The notes under the pieces were generated by a model that did no database searches, had not been told where the DNA came from, and worked only from the letters and a program-made list of their open reading frames with translations. A program made the position numbers and the translations under genes. From positions 25,793,001 through 25,857,000 of the forward strand of contig NC_079885.1 in NCBI RefSeq assembly GCF_029227915.1: a DNA stretch of 64,000 nucleotides, written 5' to 3'. The stretch comes from Hydractinia symbiolongicarpus (Eukaryota > Cnidaria > Hydrozoa > Anthoathecata > Hydractiniidae). Below, piece by piece: positions 23,630-34,930 of this stretch (its first letter is position 1; the number at the start of each line of letters is the position of its first letter).

Positions 23630-25238
23630 CTATTTGAAATAATCTTTGATTGAGGATTGTTTTCTATTTTGAAGCTGAAGTTCCTCAATCTTTTTCGTAA
23701 TGGTTGACAACATTTCTTGGCATGTATCATCAAAAATAGTAGATCGCTTAATTTTATCAAGCATAGTGATTAGCTCGGTGAAACCAAGCATTTCTTCTTC
23801 AACCACGTCTTCACTCTCATCATCATCCTCGGAAATCTCTTCGACCTGACATGCCATCTCTGGATTTTCAATTGCGTTAATGCTAGCTTCTCGGATTTGA
23901 TGTCGCCAATTTATTTCTAATTCGTTAATTCTTGGCTCCGAAGCTGGAACATCGGCGTCAAAATCGATGTATTCTGCAGCAGACATATCTTCAGTTAATT
24001 CCTTCACCAGAGCTTCAAATTCCAAGTCATCTTCTTGATCTTCCATCAATTCACTTTCTCCTTGAACTACGCCACATTTCTCGAAACAATTTTTGATGGT
24101 CAAGTTGGTTACTTCTTTCCACGCATCTTGAACCCATTGAATAGCCATAAGTATGTCTACGCTCTTGATAATTTCAGTTGCAGATTTATTCTCCTGGATC
24201 CTTGCAAGCACGTATTTGACCAGTCTTTTTCTGTACTTCACCTTGAAGTTTTGGATGATCCCCGCATCGAGTGGTTGAAGCCTTGAAGTTGTGTTCTTCG
24301 GTAAGAAAATGATTTTGATTTGTGAAAACTGACCTATCATTGACTCCGGATGACAGGTGGCGTTGTCCAGAAAAAGAATAACTTTTCTGTCCTCAAATAA
24401 AAGTTTTCTGTTAAAACGTGCCAGTACAGTTTCCATTACTTGAGATGTCATCCAAGATTTAGGATTTGAAAAGTAGTGAACGTTAGCTGGACGCGATGGA
24501 TCTTTCAATTTTTTAAAACAACGCGGGACTTTACTCTTCCAGATAACAACAGGCTGGTCGATCTTTTCCCCAGCTGCATTTACAAAAAAAGCGACAGTTA
24601 ATCTAAGCTTTGACTTTTTCCCACCTTTTGCTTGTTTTCCTTTTTCCACTAACCCTTTGGCCGGTAGAGCTTTAAAAAAACAGCCAGACTCGTCCATGTT
24701 CCAAATATTTTCTAGTGAATAACCTTCAACCAATTCTTTGATCCTCTCCATCCAGGAAGTAACCGTTTCTGTAGAAACGTCACCAGCTTCACCAACAATA
24801 CGACGTTCTTTGACGGAATATGTTGTTTTCCAACGATCCAACCAACCGTCAGAGGCGGAGAAATTATCAAAATCGCTGTTCTGAAGTTTTTCCTTAATTT
24901 CCAACGCCTTCCTTTTTAAGCATTACACCATTAGGGTAGATGTTAGAAGCGCAACATCTTTTGTACCATTCGAATAAGATCTCATTTATCTTGTGATACT
25001 TGCCATGGCGGTTACGTTTTTTTGTTTTCTCACGAAAAATTTCATGTTGTTCACGAATTTTCTTTTCGTCTCTTAAAATATTTGCTGCGGCTGTCTTTCC
25101 AATCTTGTAAATGTCTGCTAGTTTTCTACATCCAAGTTCTGGATTTTTTTTGGCGAAATCCAAAAACTTGATCTTATCATCTAATGATAAAGTTTTCTGC
25201 GCTAGTTTACCAGCAAGCTGCTGCTTCGACATTGCCAT
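23630..25238 (-). pseudogene. pogo/Tigger-like (jerky/CENP-B type) transposase with one frameshift
   Basis: The start is the ATG at 25236-25238. Residues about 1-60 form a Pipsqueak/CENP-B helix-turn-helix (LSLDDKIKFLDFAKKNPELG, LADIYKIGKTAAANIL). A Tc5-type DNA-binding segment follows, ending at the ASDGWLDRW motif. The DDE_1 domain has catalytic Asp in NMDESGCFF, LFLDNATCH and QPLDAGIIQNFK, with 32 residues between the second and third Asp, normal for the pogo group. An acidic C-terminus ends QSSIKDYFK at 23630. The only visible lesion is one extra A in an AAAAA run near 24920, which splits the frame into 25238-24894 and 24904-23630. This means a recently dead copy or a sequencing error. 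Its ATG lies 62 bp from the HIRAN gene ATG, implying a shared bidirectional promoter. Confidence 0.9.
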
Positions 25239-25300
25239 GTTGAATGTGCATTAGAAATTCAAAATTCGAAATTCTTTCCAGTTTAAAATTTTACGCTGCA

Positions 25301-25819
25301 ATGTCTTCACGATTCGAATGCTATTTTAAAGTTAAAGAAGCTGAAGAGAACACAGATATGTCGAACGTTCAACTAAATGAGATGCTTCTCAAAAACATTG
25401 ACCAACAGATTGAGATTATCCTTATAAAACAGAAAGAATATCGCTTCGACTCGTTTATCCGTGGATACCATGCTTACATGGACATATGGAGCCCAAAAGT
25501 CGGAGAAGAGAATTTTTGTTTAAAAGCGGAAGAAGATAACGAACATGACAAGTTTGCTGTAGCTACAGATGACGATAAAGTAGTTGGGCACGTCCCTAAA
25601 AACCTTAGCAAACTATTCAACAAATTCATGTCGCTTCCTAACTGTACCATCGGATGTAAAGTGACTGGGAAGCGAGTGAACCGTGGTGCTGGCTACGGAC
25701 TAGAAATTCCTGCCCAGTACCAATTAATTGGTGTTGAAAAGGCAGTTGAGTGGGCCGAGAAAAATATAAGGAAAGTGTTGGACTCGGTAAATAACAAAAC
25801 TCAAAGATGTACTAAGTAA
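25301..25819 (+). CDS. HIRAN-domain protein, second gene of the Tigger-like element
   Basis: Intact frame of about 172 residues (an upstream in-frame ATG at 25244 would add 19 but leaves only 5 bp to the divergent transposase ATG). The N-terminal third is helical and acidic. The rest is a HIRAN domain: FIRGYHAYMDIWSPKVGEE, then EDNEHDKFAVA, VVGHVPKNLSKLF, CKVTGKRVNRGAGYGLEIP. HIRAN domains occur in HLTF/Rad5-type helicases, where the HLTF domain binds 3' single-stranded DNA ends, and as stand-alone proteins in many invertebrates. It lies fully inside the terminal repeats and is unbroken although the transposase is not. A role in handling excision or replication intermediates is inference. It could also be a captured host gene. 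Confidence 0.8.
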   Translation: MSSRFECYFKVKEAEENTDMSNVQLNEMLLKNIDQQIEIILIKQKEYRFDSFIRGYHAYMDIWSPKVGEENFCLKAEEDNEHDKFAVATDDDKVVGHVPKNLSKLFNKFMSLPNCTIGCKVTGKRVNRGAGYGLEIPAQYQLIGVEKAVEWAEKNIRKVLDSVNNKTQRCTK

Positions 25820-25867
25820 AATGGTTTAAATTTTAAGAAAAAGTGACATTTCATCTCGTTATTTTTC

Positions 25868-26078
25868 CATTGTCCGCTTTATAGGGAGTGTTTATAAGGG
25901 AAACTGTCATTTGGTGCAAAGATTTTTGTCCGCTTTATAGAGTGTCCGCTTTATAATCGTCCGCTTTATAGAGATTTTTTTATGAGAGTTTGACCTAAAT
26001 TCTGCCGGTGCAAAAATTTTTGTCCGCTTTAGAGGGCTGTCCGCTTTATAGGGTGTCCGCTTTAGGGGGATTCCACTG
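25868..26078. repeat. right subterminal array of GTCCGCTTTA repeats
   Basis: Seven copies of GTCCGCTTTA(T/G) lie between 25871 and 26066, all in the same direction, the last forming part of the terminal inverted repeat. They are spaced 16 to about 60 bp apart. Two are preceded by GGTGCAAA plus a short A/T run, as at the left end. Confidence 0.9.
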
Positions 26079-26079
26079 T

Positions 26080-28865
26080 ACTTAAAAGGTAAGGTACAAG
26101 AGTGTAGACAACCTGTTTGAAAAATTTTTTATGATGAATTTGCTACATCTTCATTTTTATTTTCTGAAAAGAAATATTTATTCTTTCGACGGTAAAATAA
26201 GCTACTGTCTGTAAAATATATTAAATCTCAGTAAATTGAAAGTATGTTTTGACGAGGGAGCAGAGGCAACACAAGGAGCTGTATTTGAATGCTATGTAAC
26301 TAGCTAAGAAGATAATGAATATAAAACATTTTAAAGTCATTGTTGCTGCTTAGACATATACAATAAACTTATATGTTTGTATGCAAAATTCCGAAGGATA
26401 TAGCTAGCTAGTTTAAAAGGTTTAATTTATTAGAAAGTTTGAGTTTAAAGTAAGGTTAGTACTTATATCGAATAAATTATGGATATCCAAATATGTAGAG
26501 GCCCTTTCTGTCATTTTCCGTTATATTCGAATGCCCATAAGGATACTTAAGATGATTTAAGTTGTTTTTGTCCTCAGTGATCCTAAACGTTTCCACCGCC
26601 ATTGGCTCCACTTTTGTGTAAGTCACTAAAGTCGAAAACCATCAGTCCTTTAACTTTAGAATCGAATGTCTTTAACGGTACAAGCATTGTACACGCTTTG
26701 TTTATACCAGAATGCACTGATCAAATCATATATTTGTTCTTACTGTAATTTTCACGCTCCAACATGCCGCTTGTTACTTTTATCATTGATTTTTTCACTT
26801 TATTGTGCAGAAAATGCTGGGAAGGCTTACAAGATACATTAAGCAGCGTTTTTTTTAATTTTTAGCTGAAACGACAAAACATGAGCAAAGTAGTATCAAC
26901 TATGAATCTACTATACGCGACGCTGAAGAAACTTAATTCCGCCGAAGATGATATGTAATATTAAGAACGTAGACGTAATACTTAATTTGAAGAAAACTTA
27001 ACCTCAAATACATAAATATTAAAAGAGCTTGTACTAACTTGTATAAAAAAGTAAAACGTACGTGACTCGAGGTAAAAATAACAAGATAAGCAGTCTATTA
27101 ACAACGAGTTCGGGAGTTGATTTTATTCAGACTCTTAAGGGTTATTTTACACTAGTCAAAAAAAATCTTTTATGCCCGCCTTTTTGTTCTGCATTGAATT
27201 TTACCTTTTTTTTTGAAGTTTTGGATGCCTAAATAAAACGCTATTTAAAACTTACCGTCCAATTTAAAAAAGTTCGTCTTATCCTGCTTTTAACATGGTG
27301 AGAATTACTAATTTAACATTTATTAAGTAAAATGTTAAATAATAAACAAATATAAAGCCACATTTTCTTTTGTTTACAACATGAAAAGCCTCGTAAAAAG
27401 CCACTATTTTTTTTCGGAATAAACCCAGTTTGCGTCATCTTTCGAATGGTAAAATGGGCCGTTAAACATGTCGCCGCAAAATGAACTTTGGTACAAAAAG
27501 AAAAAGAGTAAATTATTTTAACTAAGTTTAATTCTGTGAATAATTATTTTTGTATGAGAAAATTTGAAAAATTCTGTAGAAATCTAGTTAACCACATGTG
27601 AAACTTTTCCGGAACTTTCATACCATTGTAAAATAAAATAGGGTATAATTTTTTATTCAGAGGGAAGATATGAAGTCATAACGATTATAAGGATTTTATA
27701 GAAGTTTGGAGGGGTAGTTTTGAGTAATAGCTAATATAGCAGGCCAAAAATTTGGCAGGGAATATGTCCTAAATCAGGAATGCACAGTGAAGTATTTCTT
27801 TGGAAATATTTGAATTTTTTCTTTATAAACTTTTGTGTCCTAATGTATTCTATATTTAAAAAATACATAAAAAAGTTAATTTCCCGTGTTGCAAAAGTTT
27901 ACGATTTTTACCACCTGGACGGTTAATTTTTTCTTGTCAAAAAAGAAAGATCAAAGAAAACCGACAACTGATTAAATTTCCAGTTATTGTAGACGATGCT
28001 ATATGTGCATTTCTAATTTCTGTGAGAAGGAAATTGTGCAAAAAAACATATTTAGGTTACATGCTGTATTTCCATGTGTAAAAAGTATTGAGTTTATATA
28101 AAAAAAAAATTAGTAGACATTATATTATTTTAAATATGTTTAATCATTTCATTTTGTTAAACATGAAGTAAAAAAATAACATTAATAAACATTAAACGCT
28201 TGTTACTTATTTTTGCGGGAGTCTAAAAAGACTCGATGGACTTGCGCATTGTATTTGACGCGAGTCTGAAAAGACTCGTCTGAAGTGGGTTAGATTTCAA
28301 GCCCTGGTTTTACGGTTATGACGTGGTAAAACATTTGCGTAATTATTTGATGTAGAAAATGCCTGGCAACTTTCCGACGCAATTGAAGAAGAAAATATGC
28401 AAATGCGAAGAGAAACCTTGAATGATAAAAAGACCACGATTGAATACAAGTAGCTACCTTGCACTTCAACTTAATTTTTTATTTATCTCCAGAACAATTC
28501 TTTTTTAGAATAAACATGTGCAACAGCGAATTAAAAAAATTAAATGTTTCCAAAGAAATATTTCACTAAGTAAGTAATAAAGCTTTGTGAAATACACACA
28601 GAAGAGTTTTTTTAAAAAAATTATCAGTCCCACCGACCGAATAAGCTTAAATAGCTATTATAAGAACTAAAAAAATATCTTTAAAATTCTGAAAAAAAAC
28701 TCAAATGCAGCTTTTTTGTGTTGGGATTCTTTTAACGCAATATAGTTTAACTGCTAGAAGTTTGAAGTGGACCGTGTGACACAATCCGAAAACGGTAGGG
28801 CTGTAACCTTTAAACATTTATATAAACATTTATATATATAGTCAGTTAAATCATATATTCTGATT
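26080..28865. other. 2.8 kb without recognisable genes
   Basis: AT-rich DNA. The only clear structure is the pair of hairpins at 28219-28278. Confidence 0.5.
28219..28291 (-). repeat. twin GAGTCT hairpins, possible piggyBac-like end
   Basis: GAGTCT-AAAA-AGACTC (28219-28234) and CGAGTCT-GAAA-AGACTCG (28261-28278) lie 26 bp apart and are followed by GGGTTAG. On the minus strand this reads CTAACCC then a hairpin, the same layout as the piggyBac end at 1183 (TTAACCC then a hairpin with an A-rich loop). No partner end or coding sequence was found, so this may be a solo non-autonomous end. Confidence 0.35.
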
Positions 28866-28870
28866 TCTTT

Positions 28871-30715
28871 TTACTGTTCTTTAAACTTCTTTAACGCTAA
28901 TTTGTTTAATTCTACCTCGAGCATTATTTCAATGTCTTTTATCGAAGCATTTGCCAGTCCTCCAGCCTCCTGTAATTCTTTCACAATAGCGGCTTCAATA
29001 TTTTTAACATCTTCTACGTGAAATTGATCAAGCACTTTCTTTGCATTGTGTATACCGTCCTTTTGATATGATGTTATATTGACATATACGTCCTTAAGTG
29101 ATTGAGTTGCTAATGGTACAGCATGTAAGAGATTACCATTGTGACACAAAGCACAATAATACAAGTTACATAACTTTACAATGTCATCACAACACTCAAG
29201 TTGAAGATCTTTTACTTCTTTTTTGATAGCATCTTGAAACATCCTTTCATCCATAATGGCATCGTGCTTATGGTTCCATGACCAACACAGTAATCTAGCT
29301 AAAACAGATTGATAAACTTTAACAGGAAGCATCAGGCGGCATTCCATTTCTTTATCCTCCTTACTCAATTGAATTGACTCCTGTTGTTGGTGTGATTTAA
29401 CAAAATCTTTTAGTGCCCTATTTTTGTTTTGAATCATTTCGCTACATTTATGTATGCAGCTGTCGTATATTGACCCAAATAACATGTTCACTTTTTGATA
29501 CTTTAGCGTTTCATCTTGTATTAATTTTAAGAAAGGGTCAAAGTCAAAACTAGAGATAAATTCGTGCGTACAATATGTTATTGATGCCAGTCGTTTTAAC
29601 ACCGACAGCAGTTTCTCCAATATGTTACAGCGAATTTCTTCCACAGTGGTAACCGCCTCATCTAAACTGTGGGTGTCAGCATTCTGGAAAAGGTTGCTTT
29701 CTGGAATTATATAATGCGGAAGATTGCGGGTTTTCATATGCAATACTAACAGATCAAACATATGTATAAGACATTTTAGTGTTTGGTCTTCCTTCCATAA
29801 TGACATTGGGGCGTTCTCACATTGCCAAAATAAAATATTCTTTAGGTGATATGTTGACACAACCTCAGGGAAGTAAGCTTTTTTTATGATTTTCATTAAA
29901 ACAAAAACATGGCGTTGGACGGGAGAGACACTTTCGGCAAGTTTATTCTCAGCTATAGAAAAAGAAATTCGCCATTCCGTATCCTGTTCAGATGTGTGTT
30001 GATTTGGATTTTTCATGTATTCTAATAAGTGGACCGGTGCAGTATTGCGCCTACATCTCCCTACTGGTGCAATATGGCAGCCTGAATCGAGTATATCCTG
30101 TATCAGATCAGGTGAAGGCCAATTTCCCCGTCTTGTTCTTATCAACCATTCCATTGCAACTTCTGGCCAAGCGATAGGATAATTGAATACATTTGTATAA
30201 TCTTTTTCTATCCTCATAATTCCATGTAGACCTACTTCTAACTCTTTGCTTGCAGGGCCATGAATACTTTGTGAGAAACTATTACGGCTTTGATTATAAC
30301 TCCCCTGATTTTGTAGAGGCAGCAGATAAACTTGACTAAGGTATCGTGTTGTTTTAAATTGCGGCCGATCCTCTCTCCATTCACCTGTTAGCTGTAGTTT
30401 AACATACCTTGGATCTTCTGCAATATGTTCTACGTTAAACATAAGTTTTTGTTCTTTTAATTGCGTTTCAAAATAGCAACTTTTAGTATGCATAACATCG
30501 TGATCTGGAGACCAATTAGCCGAAGTATGAAGTGGATGAAATACCTTATCTACTTTCTTCTCCGACAGAAAAAGTTCGGGAATGCAAAATCCTTCAGCTT
30601 GGCTCCCTGTTTCAATATCAGTTTCTTTCAAATCGAATGCGCATTCAGGAGAATTTAGAGTTCGTTTGGTTTGGTATTTGTACCAATCGCCAAAGATTGT
30701 CTCAACAGGAAACAT
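28871..30715 (-). CDS. Mab-21/cGAS-like nucleotidyltransferase-fold protein
   Basis: Single-exon frame of 614 residues from the ATG at 30713-30715 (earlier in-frame codons are TTG only). The N-terminal part has nucleotidyltransferase motifs: GSQAEGF at residues 37-43 and PDHDVM at 70-75, whose DHD fits the metal-binding acidic pair. HGPAS is at about 152. The Mab-21 C-terminal region follows: AWPEVAMEWL (about 182), GCHIAPVG, EWRISFSIAE (about 247), SPVQRHVFVLMK, TYHLKNILFWQCE (about 288) and LPHYIIPESNLF (about 332). Residues after about 350 are helical and unrecognised. Cyclic GMP-AMP synthase-like receptors share this fold and make cyclic dinucleotides on pathogen sensing, and invertebrates have expanded sets. 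The third catalytic carboxylate is not obvious to me, so activity is uncertain. No zinc-ribbon thumb is evident. Confidence 0.8.
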   Translation of the reverse strand: MFPVETIFGDWYKYQTKRTLNSPECAFDLKETDIETGSQAEGFCIPELFLSEKKVDKVFHPLHTSANWSPDHDVMHTKSCYFETQLKEQKLMFNVEHIAEDPRYVKLQLTGEWREDRPQFKTTRYLSQVYLLPLQNQGSYNQSRNSFSQSIHGPASKELEVGLHGIMRIEKDYTNVFNYPIAWPEVAMEWLIRTRRGNWPSPDLIQDILDSGCHIAPVGRCRRNTAPVHLLEYMKNPNQHTSEQDTEWRISFSIAENKLAESVSPVQRHVFVLMKIIKKAYFPEVVSTYHLKNILFWQCENAPMSLWKEDQTLKCLIHMFDLLVLHMKTRNLPHYIIPESNLFQNADTHSLDEAVTTVEEIRCNILEKLLSVLKRLASITYCTHEFISSFDFDPFLKLIQDETLKYQKVNMLFGSIYDSCIHKCSEMIQNKNRALKDFVKSHQQQESIQLSKEDKEMECRLMLPVKVYQSVLARLLCWSWNHKHDAIMDERMFQDAIKKEVKDLQLECCDDIVKLCNLYYCALCHNGNLLHAVPLATQSLKDVYVNITSYQKDGIHNAKKVLDQFHVEDVKNIEAAIVKELQEAGGLANASIKDIEIMLEVELNKLALKKFKEQ

Positions 30716-30884
30716 TATGTCCAACAACAGTGAAGATGGTTGAATCCAAGCCCTTGAACTTTAGTCATACTCATATACCTATGAAGAAGAGGGACAATGT
30801 ATATTAACCTAGCTTGGTGTTCCGGCGTTAAAGGAGAGGCGAACTGCGCACTGTTGAGTAAAAGTTGACAGTTTTGATTTTAAA

Positions 30885-30911
30885 GAGCAGACCGGCTGGC
30901 TTGGTCTGCTC
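30885..30911. repeat. perfect 9-bp hairpin upstream of the Mab-21 gene
   Basis: Arm GAGCAGACC (30885-30893), 9-bp loop, complementary arm to 30911. It lies about 170 bp upstream of the Mab-21-like start codon. Could be a regulatory palindrome or chance. Confidence 0.4.
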
Positions 30912-30929
30912 CTTAATGAATCAATTAAC

Positions 30930-33100
30930 ATGTTGCAGCCTTCATAACAAAAAAGTCTAGAAACAAAGACTAAGATTGTTTTAATAATGAAAACATCGTA
31001 GAGTTATAAAAATTTGATTTTTTCCCAAAAAAACGGTAAATATTTACTTAAAACTTCACAGAAGGACAACACACTAGACCCAAATTATAAAACAGTCTGT
31101 TAAAAATACCAGTTTTGTTTACATCTTTGTGGGTGCTAAATTTTTTTATGATTTTGGTTTTTCACACATTTGCGAAACGGGTGGCTAAATTAAAAAAACA
31201 ATGGAATATATTTCTCCTTATTGTGATGGTCACAGGTCAACATGCACAAAATAATGAATTAAGAAAACGTTACAGATCAAAAGTAGCAAAGTATGTTGAA
31301 CAACATACGACGAACATATTTTTACAATTTTATACTATTGAACGTACTGAACAAATTGATATTTACTTTGTGAGTAAACATAAAGAAAGTAAAGACTCGT
31401 AAATAAAGGTGAAGTCATCATAATGTGCGTCCGATCTGTATATTTATTCAAATTTTGCACCATCTTATCATAACAAACTATATCGAACCAAGATTGTTAT
31501 TTGTTGTGAAAAAGAGACTCAAAACATGAAAAAAACATTGTTGTTGTTTATTACAGGTATATCTTAAGTTCAAAGAAGTTTAACGAAGGTTATAAAAAGC
31601 TGTTACTACTATAGTACGTAAAATATTCTCAGTTATCACAAGTCAAAGACCTTATTTTTAACAATCATTGGTAAGTGCATCTAAAACCCCTTATTTTTCA
31701 CGTCATACAGCTATGAAAATTATGTAAACATGCCATTACAAAGATATAGAGATACTTTAGTTGTGAAATATAGTTATTTATTTGTCATCAAACTAGTTAC
31801 CATAGTAGATTTTAGGATTTAGAAATCTATAATTTTTTTCTCTTGCTTAATTGTTCCTGACTGCAGCTGTTGTTAATATTGTTTGGTTTAATGTCTTCTG
31901 TGGACAATTATTTGTATTCGAATTTTGTTCTTCTTTGTTCTTGTGTACTGTATTACATTTATGTTAGTCAAAGTAGTCAATGTATATTTTGCCAAATCCT
32001 TGCAACACGGGAGATTTTGGATTAATTCGAAATCTTTAGAGGGTACAACCTCTACATACCCACAACCACCTGCCCTCAAACAATATTATCATTGCAGTTT
32101 GCTGTATTGTCACCTTATCGTTATTATTTTCTGGCTGCCACAAAATAATTTTTTGTTTGCCTCTCCTTTAAAAGCCGGGTTAAGAGCGCTTAGCACACCC
32201 AAACCCTAATAAGTAAGTATTAGTGCGTAAGACTAGTTGTTTAAGCCCGTGAAGAAATCCATTAAAAAAAATATTGTGCTTTTTATAAAATTGATTACAA
32301 TCTTTGTGGTTTCAAAAATTGTCACGACAAATTTGAAATTAAATCCACTAGCAAAATTGCGAGACAATGATGTTATTTTACTTTATAACATGATTTATTT
32401 CAACTAATAAAAAAGGCACTTTTAACAAAAGTAGAAAACATAATCGACTTTGCTTGTCACAGACAGACAGGCAGGCAAAACTGAAGAATATAATCTTTAG
32501 TATAAACTGTAATGTAAACGTTGGGAAATGTCCAAAGTTTATGGACTCCATGAGACAATCTCTTTTCAACTGTCGTTTGTATTCTTTTGTTCAATTTATA
32601 AAGTTTATTTTATAAACGTCACGTATTTTTTAAATGTCACGGGTAGTTAGTTTTTCTTGGTTCTTTAAGAACGCGTCCATTGTTAATTGTTGTTTATTTT
32701 TTTCGCTATTGAAGTAAAATTAACAACAAACATTTATTTTGAAGTAAAAAGCCATAAATTTTCGGGGTTTTTTGTTATTTAGATTCATTTCTCATTAACT
32801 ACAAGTGGAATTTGTACGGGACTGACTAACTAAATAACACAGGATATTTGAAAATTTTATGGCAGCTAACTGCATTTGGCTACTTTCATTTTTAGCTAGA
32901 GATATCTACAGCTAGCGAAATCACAACTTACAGCTTAGTAAAAATCGCACAGATAAGATAACATAAAACGAATAATACTGTTGCCTAGGATAAAAAACAC
33001 TTAGCTATAAATAAAAAATTCAACTTGGCTAGGCAGAATGTTCGTTTGTATCTGTTTGTGTCCTTAATCTTACAGTTGACATGTATGTTTAAAGAAAGTG
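30930..33100. other. no gene seen
   Basis: AT-rich sequence. The 95-residue frame at 31115-31402 has no recognisable motif. At about 32440 there is a copy of the short block CTTTGCTTGTCACAGACAGA that also occurs near 34920 and 36318. Confidence 0.45.
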
Positions 33101-33129
33101 TAACCAGATAAAGAACAGGTATTATTAAT

Positions 33130-33900
33130 ATAACAAGCCGTCAAATTTAATTTTTTTACAAAAGTTTGGAAAACTTCAAATTTAAATCTGGAAAAATCAT
33201 TTATTCGGTTACATACCATCCTGTCCTCCAAACAAACGTATAAAGTAACCGGTTAACAACACAAATTTGTTATGTTTCTAGTATTACGATCCGTACTGCC
33301 CTTTACCAACCATTTTGAACCTAAATGTCAAAAAACCAATGAGAAAGGAGTAAATTTAAAATTTAGATCATTATTTTGGAAAACATTGTATACGGTCCGT
33401 GCTCACAAAAGTCACAAAATGTAAGGCAGATTGTTTTTTGAGGAGCACATCCAAATCAACAAAGATCAGTTAATTCAGCATGTTGTATATTGCCTTGACC
33501 CATCAATTTTTCACAAAAAGGATATAAAACACATCAAATTATAGAAAATCCACGCATTTCAGTGCATACAGTCCTTGCCCATTAGATTACAAAATATCAA
33601 AAAAAAAACAGTTTAAGTCAGAACATTTAGTAATTTTTTTATCATCGCCAAACAGTTATTACTACAAAATTTTGTAAAATTTTAAAATAAAACAAAAACG
33701 TTAAACCCTGGAATTCTCTTCCAGCAAAAATGACATTACATACAGTTAGTTCTCCCCAAAAAAAGTTTATAATACGTAATATAAGAAGACATCAGTTTAT
33801 GCAACAGCTTGGTATTCACTTGTAGGCCCACAAAAGTTTACCGTGATGTCAGAAACAAAACAAACTTAACACTTAATTCTACAAAATTTGTTTTACTTGT
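33130..33900 (+). repeat. diverged repeat F, copy 1
   Basis: Aligns by eye with 36390-37100. Shared landmarks in the same order are CTGCCCTTTACC then AATGTCAAAAAA, CCTTGxxCATTAGATT, GTAATTTTTxTATCATC, GGAATT(C/T)T then CAGC(A/C)AAAAT-ACATxACATACA, and A-GCATCAG then CAACAGCTT. Probably an old non-autonomous element. No coding potential retained. Confidence 0.5.
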
Positions 33901-34529
33901 CATATTGCATGTGGTCCCCTTGTAAAGTATACAGAAAATATAAAAAAATTGTACTTTATGGGCATAAAAATGCATCACATCCTTTAAAATAGTTCAAGAA
34001 AACTTTAAAATATTTGTAGCTGGCTTGTTACATCATAATCCTGCTCACAAAAGAAGAGAAGTTTGACTACTAAGGTGTAGCTATAGATAACTAAAAAAAA
34101 GGGATTAATATAACTCATAGGTTAGATATATAGCTATCGGATAGAGCCTTGAAGCTAACATTATCTAGCCAACAGTAGCTAAGACACCCAGTTAAACATA
34201 CTTAAAGACTTAGCTAGGTCTATAGCTAGCTCTTTATGGTTAGTAAAACACATATAAAAAGAAACAATAGTAATGTAAAAATGATAACATTACAGTGAGT
34301 TAAACATTCCAAAGTTTTCTGTTTAACCAGCAAATTTGTTTGTTAACCAGCTAGCAGCTTTAAGTAGCATTTTGAAGTTGAGGACAAATACATTAGTTAC
34401 GCACTAGGGAACACATTCAATTTTGCAAAAAAATGTGAACAAATATGCTAGCATTTTGCAAAAAAAAGGAGTAAAATATAAAACTTTAGTAATTCGAGGC
34501 TAAGTCTGCTTGACAGCTTAAAATGTGCT

Positions 34530-34930
34530 ACTTAAAAAAGTAACACGTAGCTCCATCGACAAAAAACCAAACGTCTAAAAATATCAAAGTTCTTACTAAT
34601 TGTTAATTCTTTCTAGCTCCACTCTTCACTTCCATCTTCACTTTTCTACTTCTAATTCCTCACTGCACTTTTTTTCTTTTTTTCGAATATGCTTTTTTGA
34701 ACCACTTTTTCAAGATGAAGGGATCGTTGTTGTTTTTTTGGTATTGACGGGTACCCATTTTTCGAAAGTTAGCCGTTAAATTTATTTCAGCAAATCAAAT
34801 TGAGTCGTTTTCATCAAGTGTTGTAAACAAAGTAAACCCGCTAGCAAATTGGACATATTTTTTTAAGCGAATTTAAAAAAAAATTCAGAAACTTCAAAGA
34901 AAAATGAACACATCAACTTTGCCTGTCACA
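34530..34930 (+). repeat. dispersed repeat D, copy 1
   Basis: Contains the block GCCGTTAAATTTATTTCAGC followed by AAATTGAGTCGTTTT, TGTAAACAAAGTAAACC and AAATTGGAC. It then has AACTTTGCCTGTCACAGACAGAC. The same order is found at 42500-43370 (interrupted by another element) and, inverted and shorter, at 60070-60190. The upstream half is rich in CTTC/CTTTT tracts in both long copies. Confidence 0.6.

Larger units (their letters stand above)
23261..26078. mobile_element. complete pogo/Tigger-like element, 2.8 kb
   Basis: Termini are CAGTGGAATCCCTCTAAAGC on the left and, on the complement of the right end, CAGTGGAATCCCCCTAAAGC. Both are directly flanked by TA (23259-23260 and 26079-26080), the target duplication of the Tc1/mariner-pogo group. 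The motif GTCCGCTTTA occurs three times at the left end (one inverted) and seven times at the right, suggesting transposase binding sites. Two divergent genes occupy the interior: transposase on the minus strand and a HIRAN gene on the plus strand. Confidence 0.92.

Noticed and set aside
31115-31402. 95-residue plus-strand frame with a hydrophobic start
   Set aside because: No motif, no splice or promoter support, and AT-driven composition.
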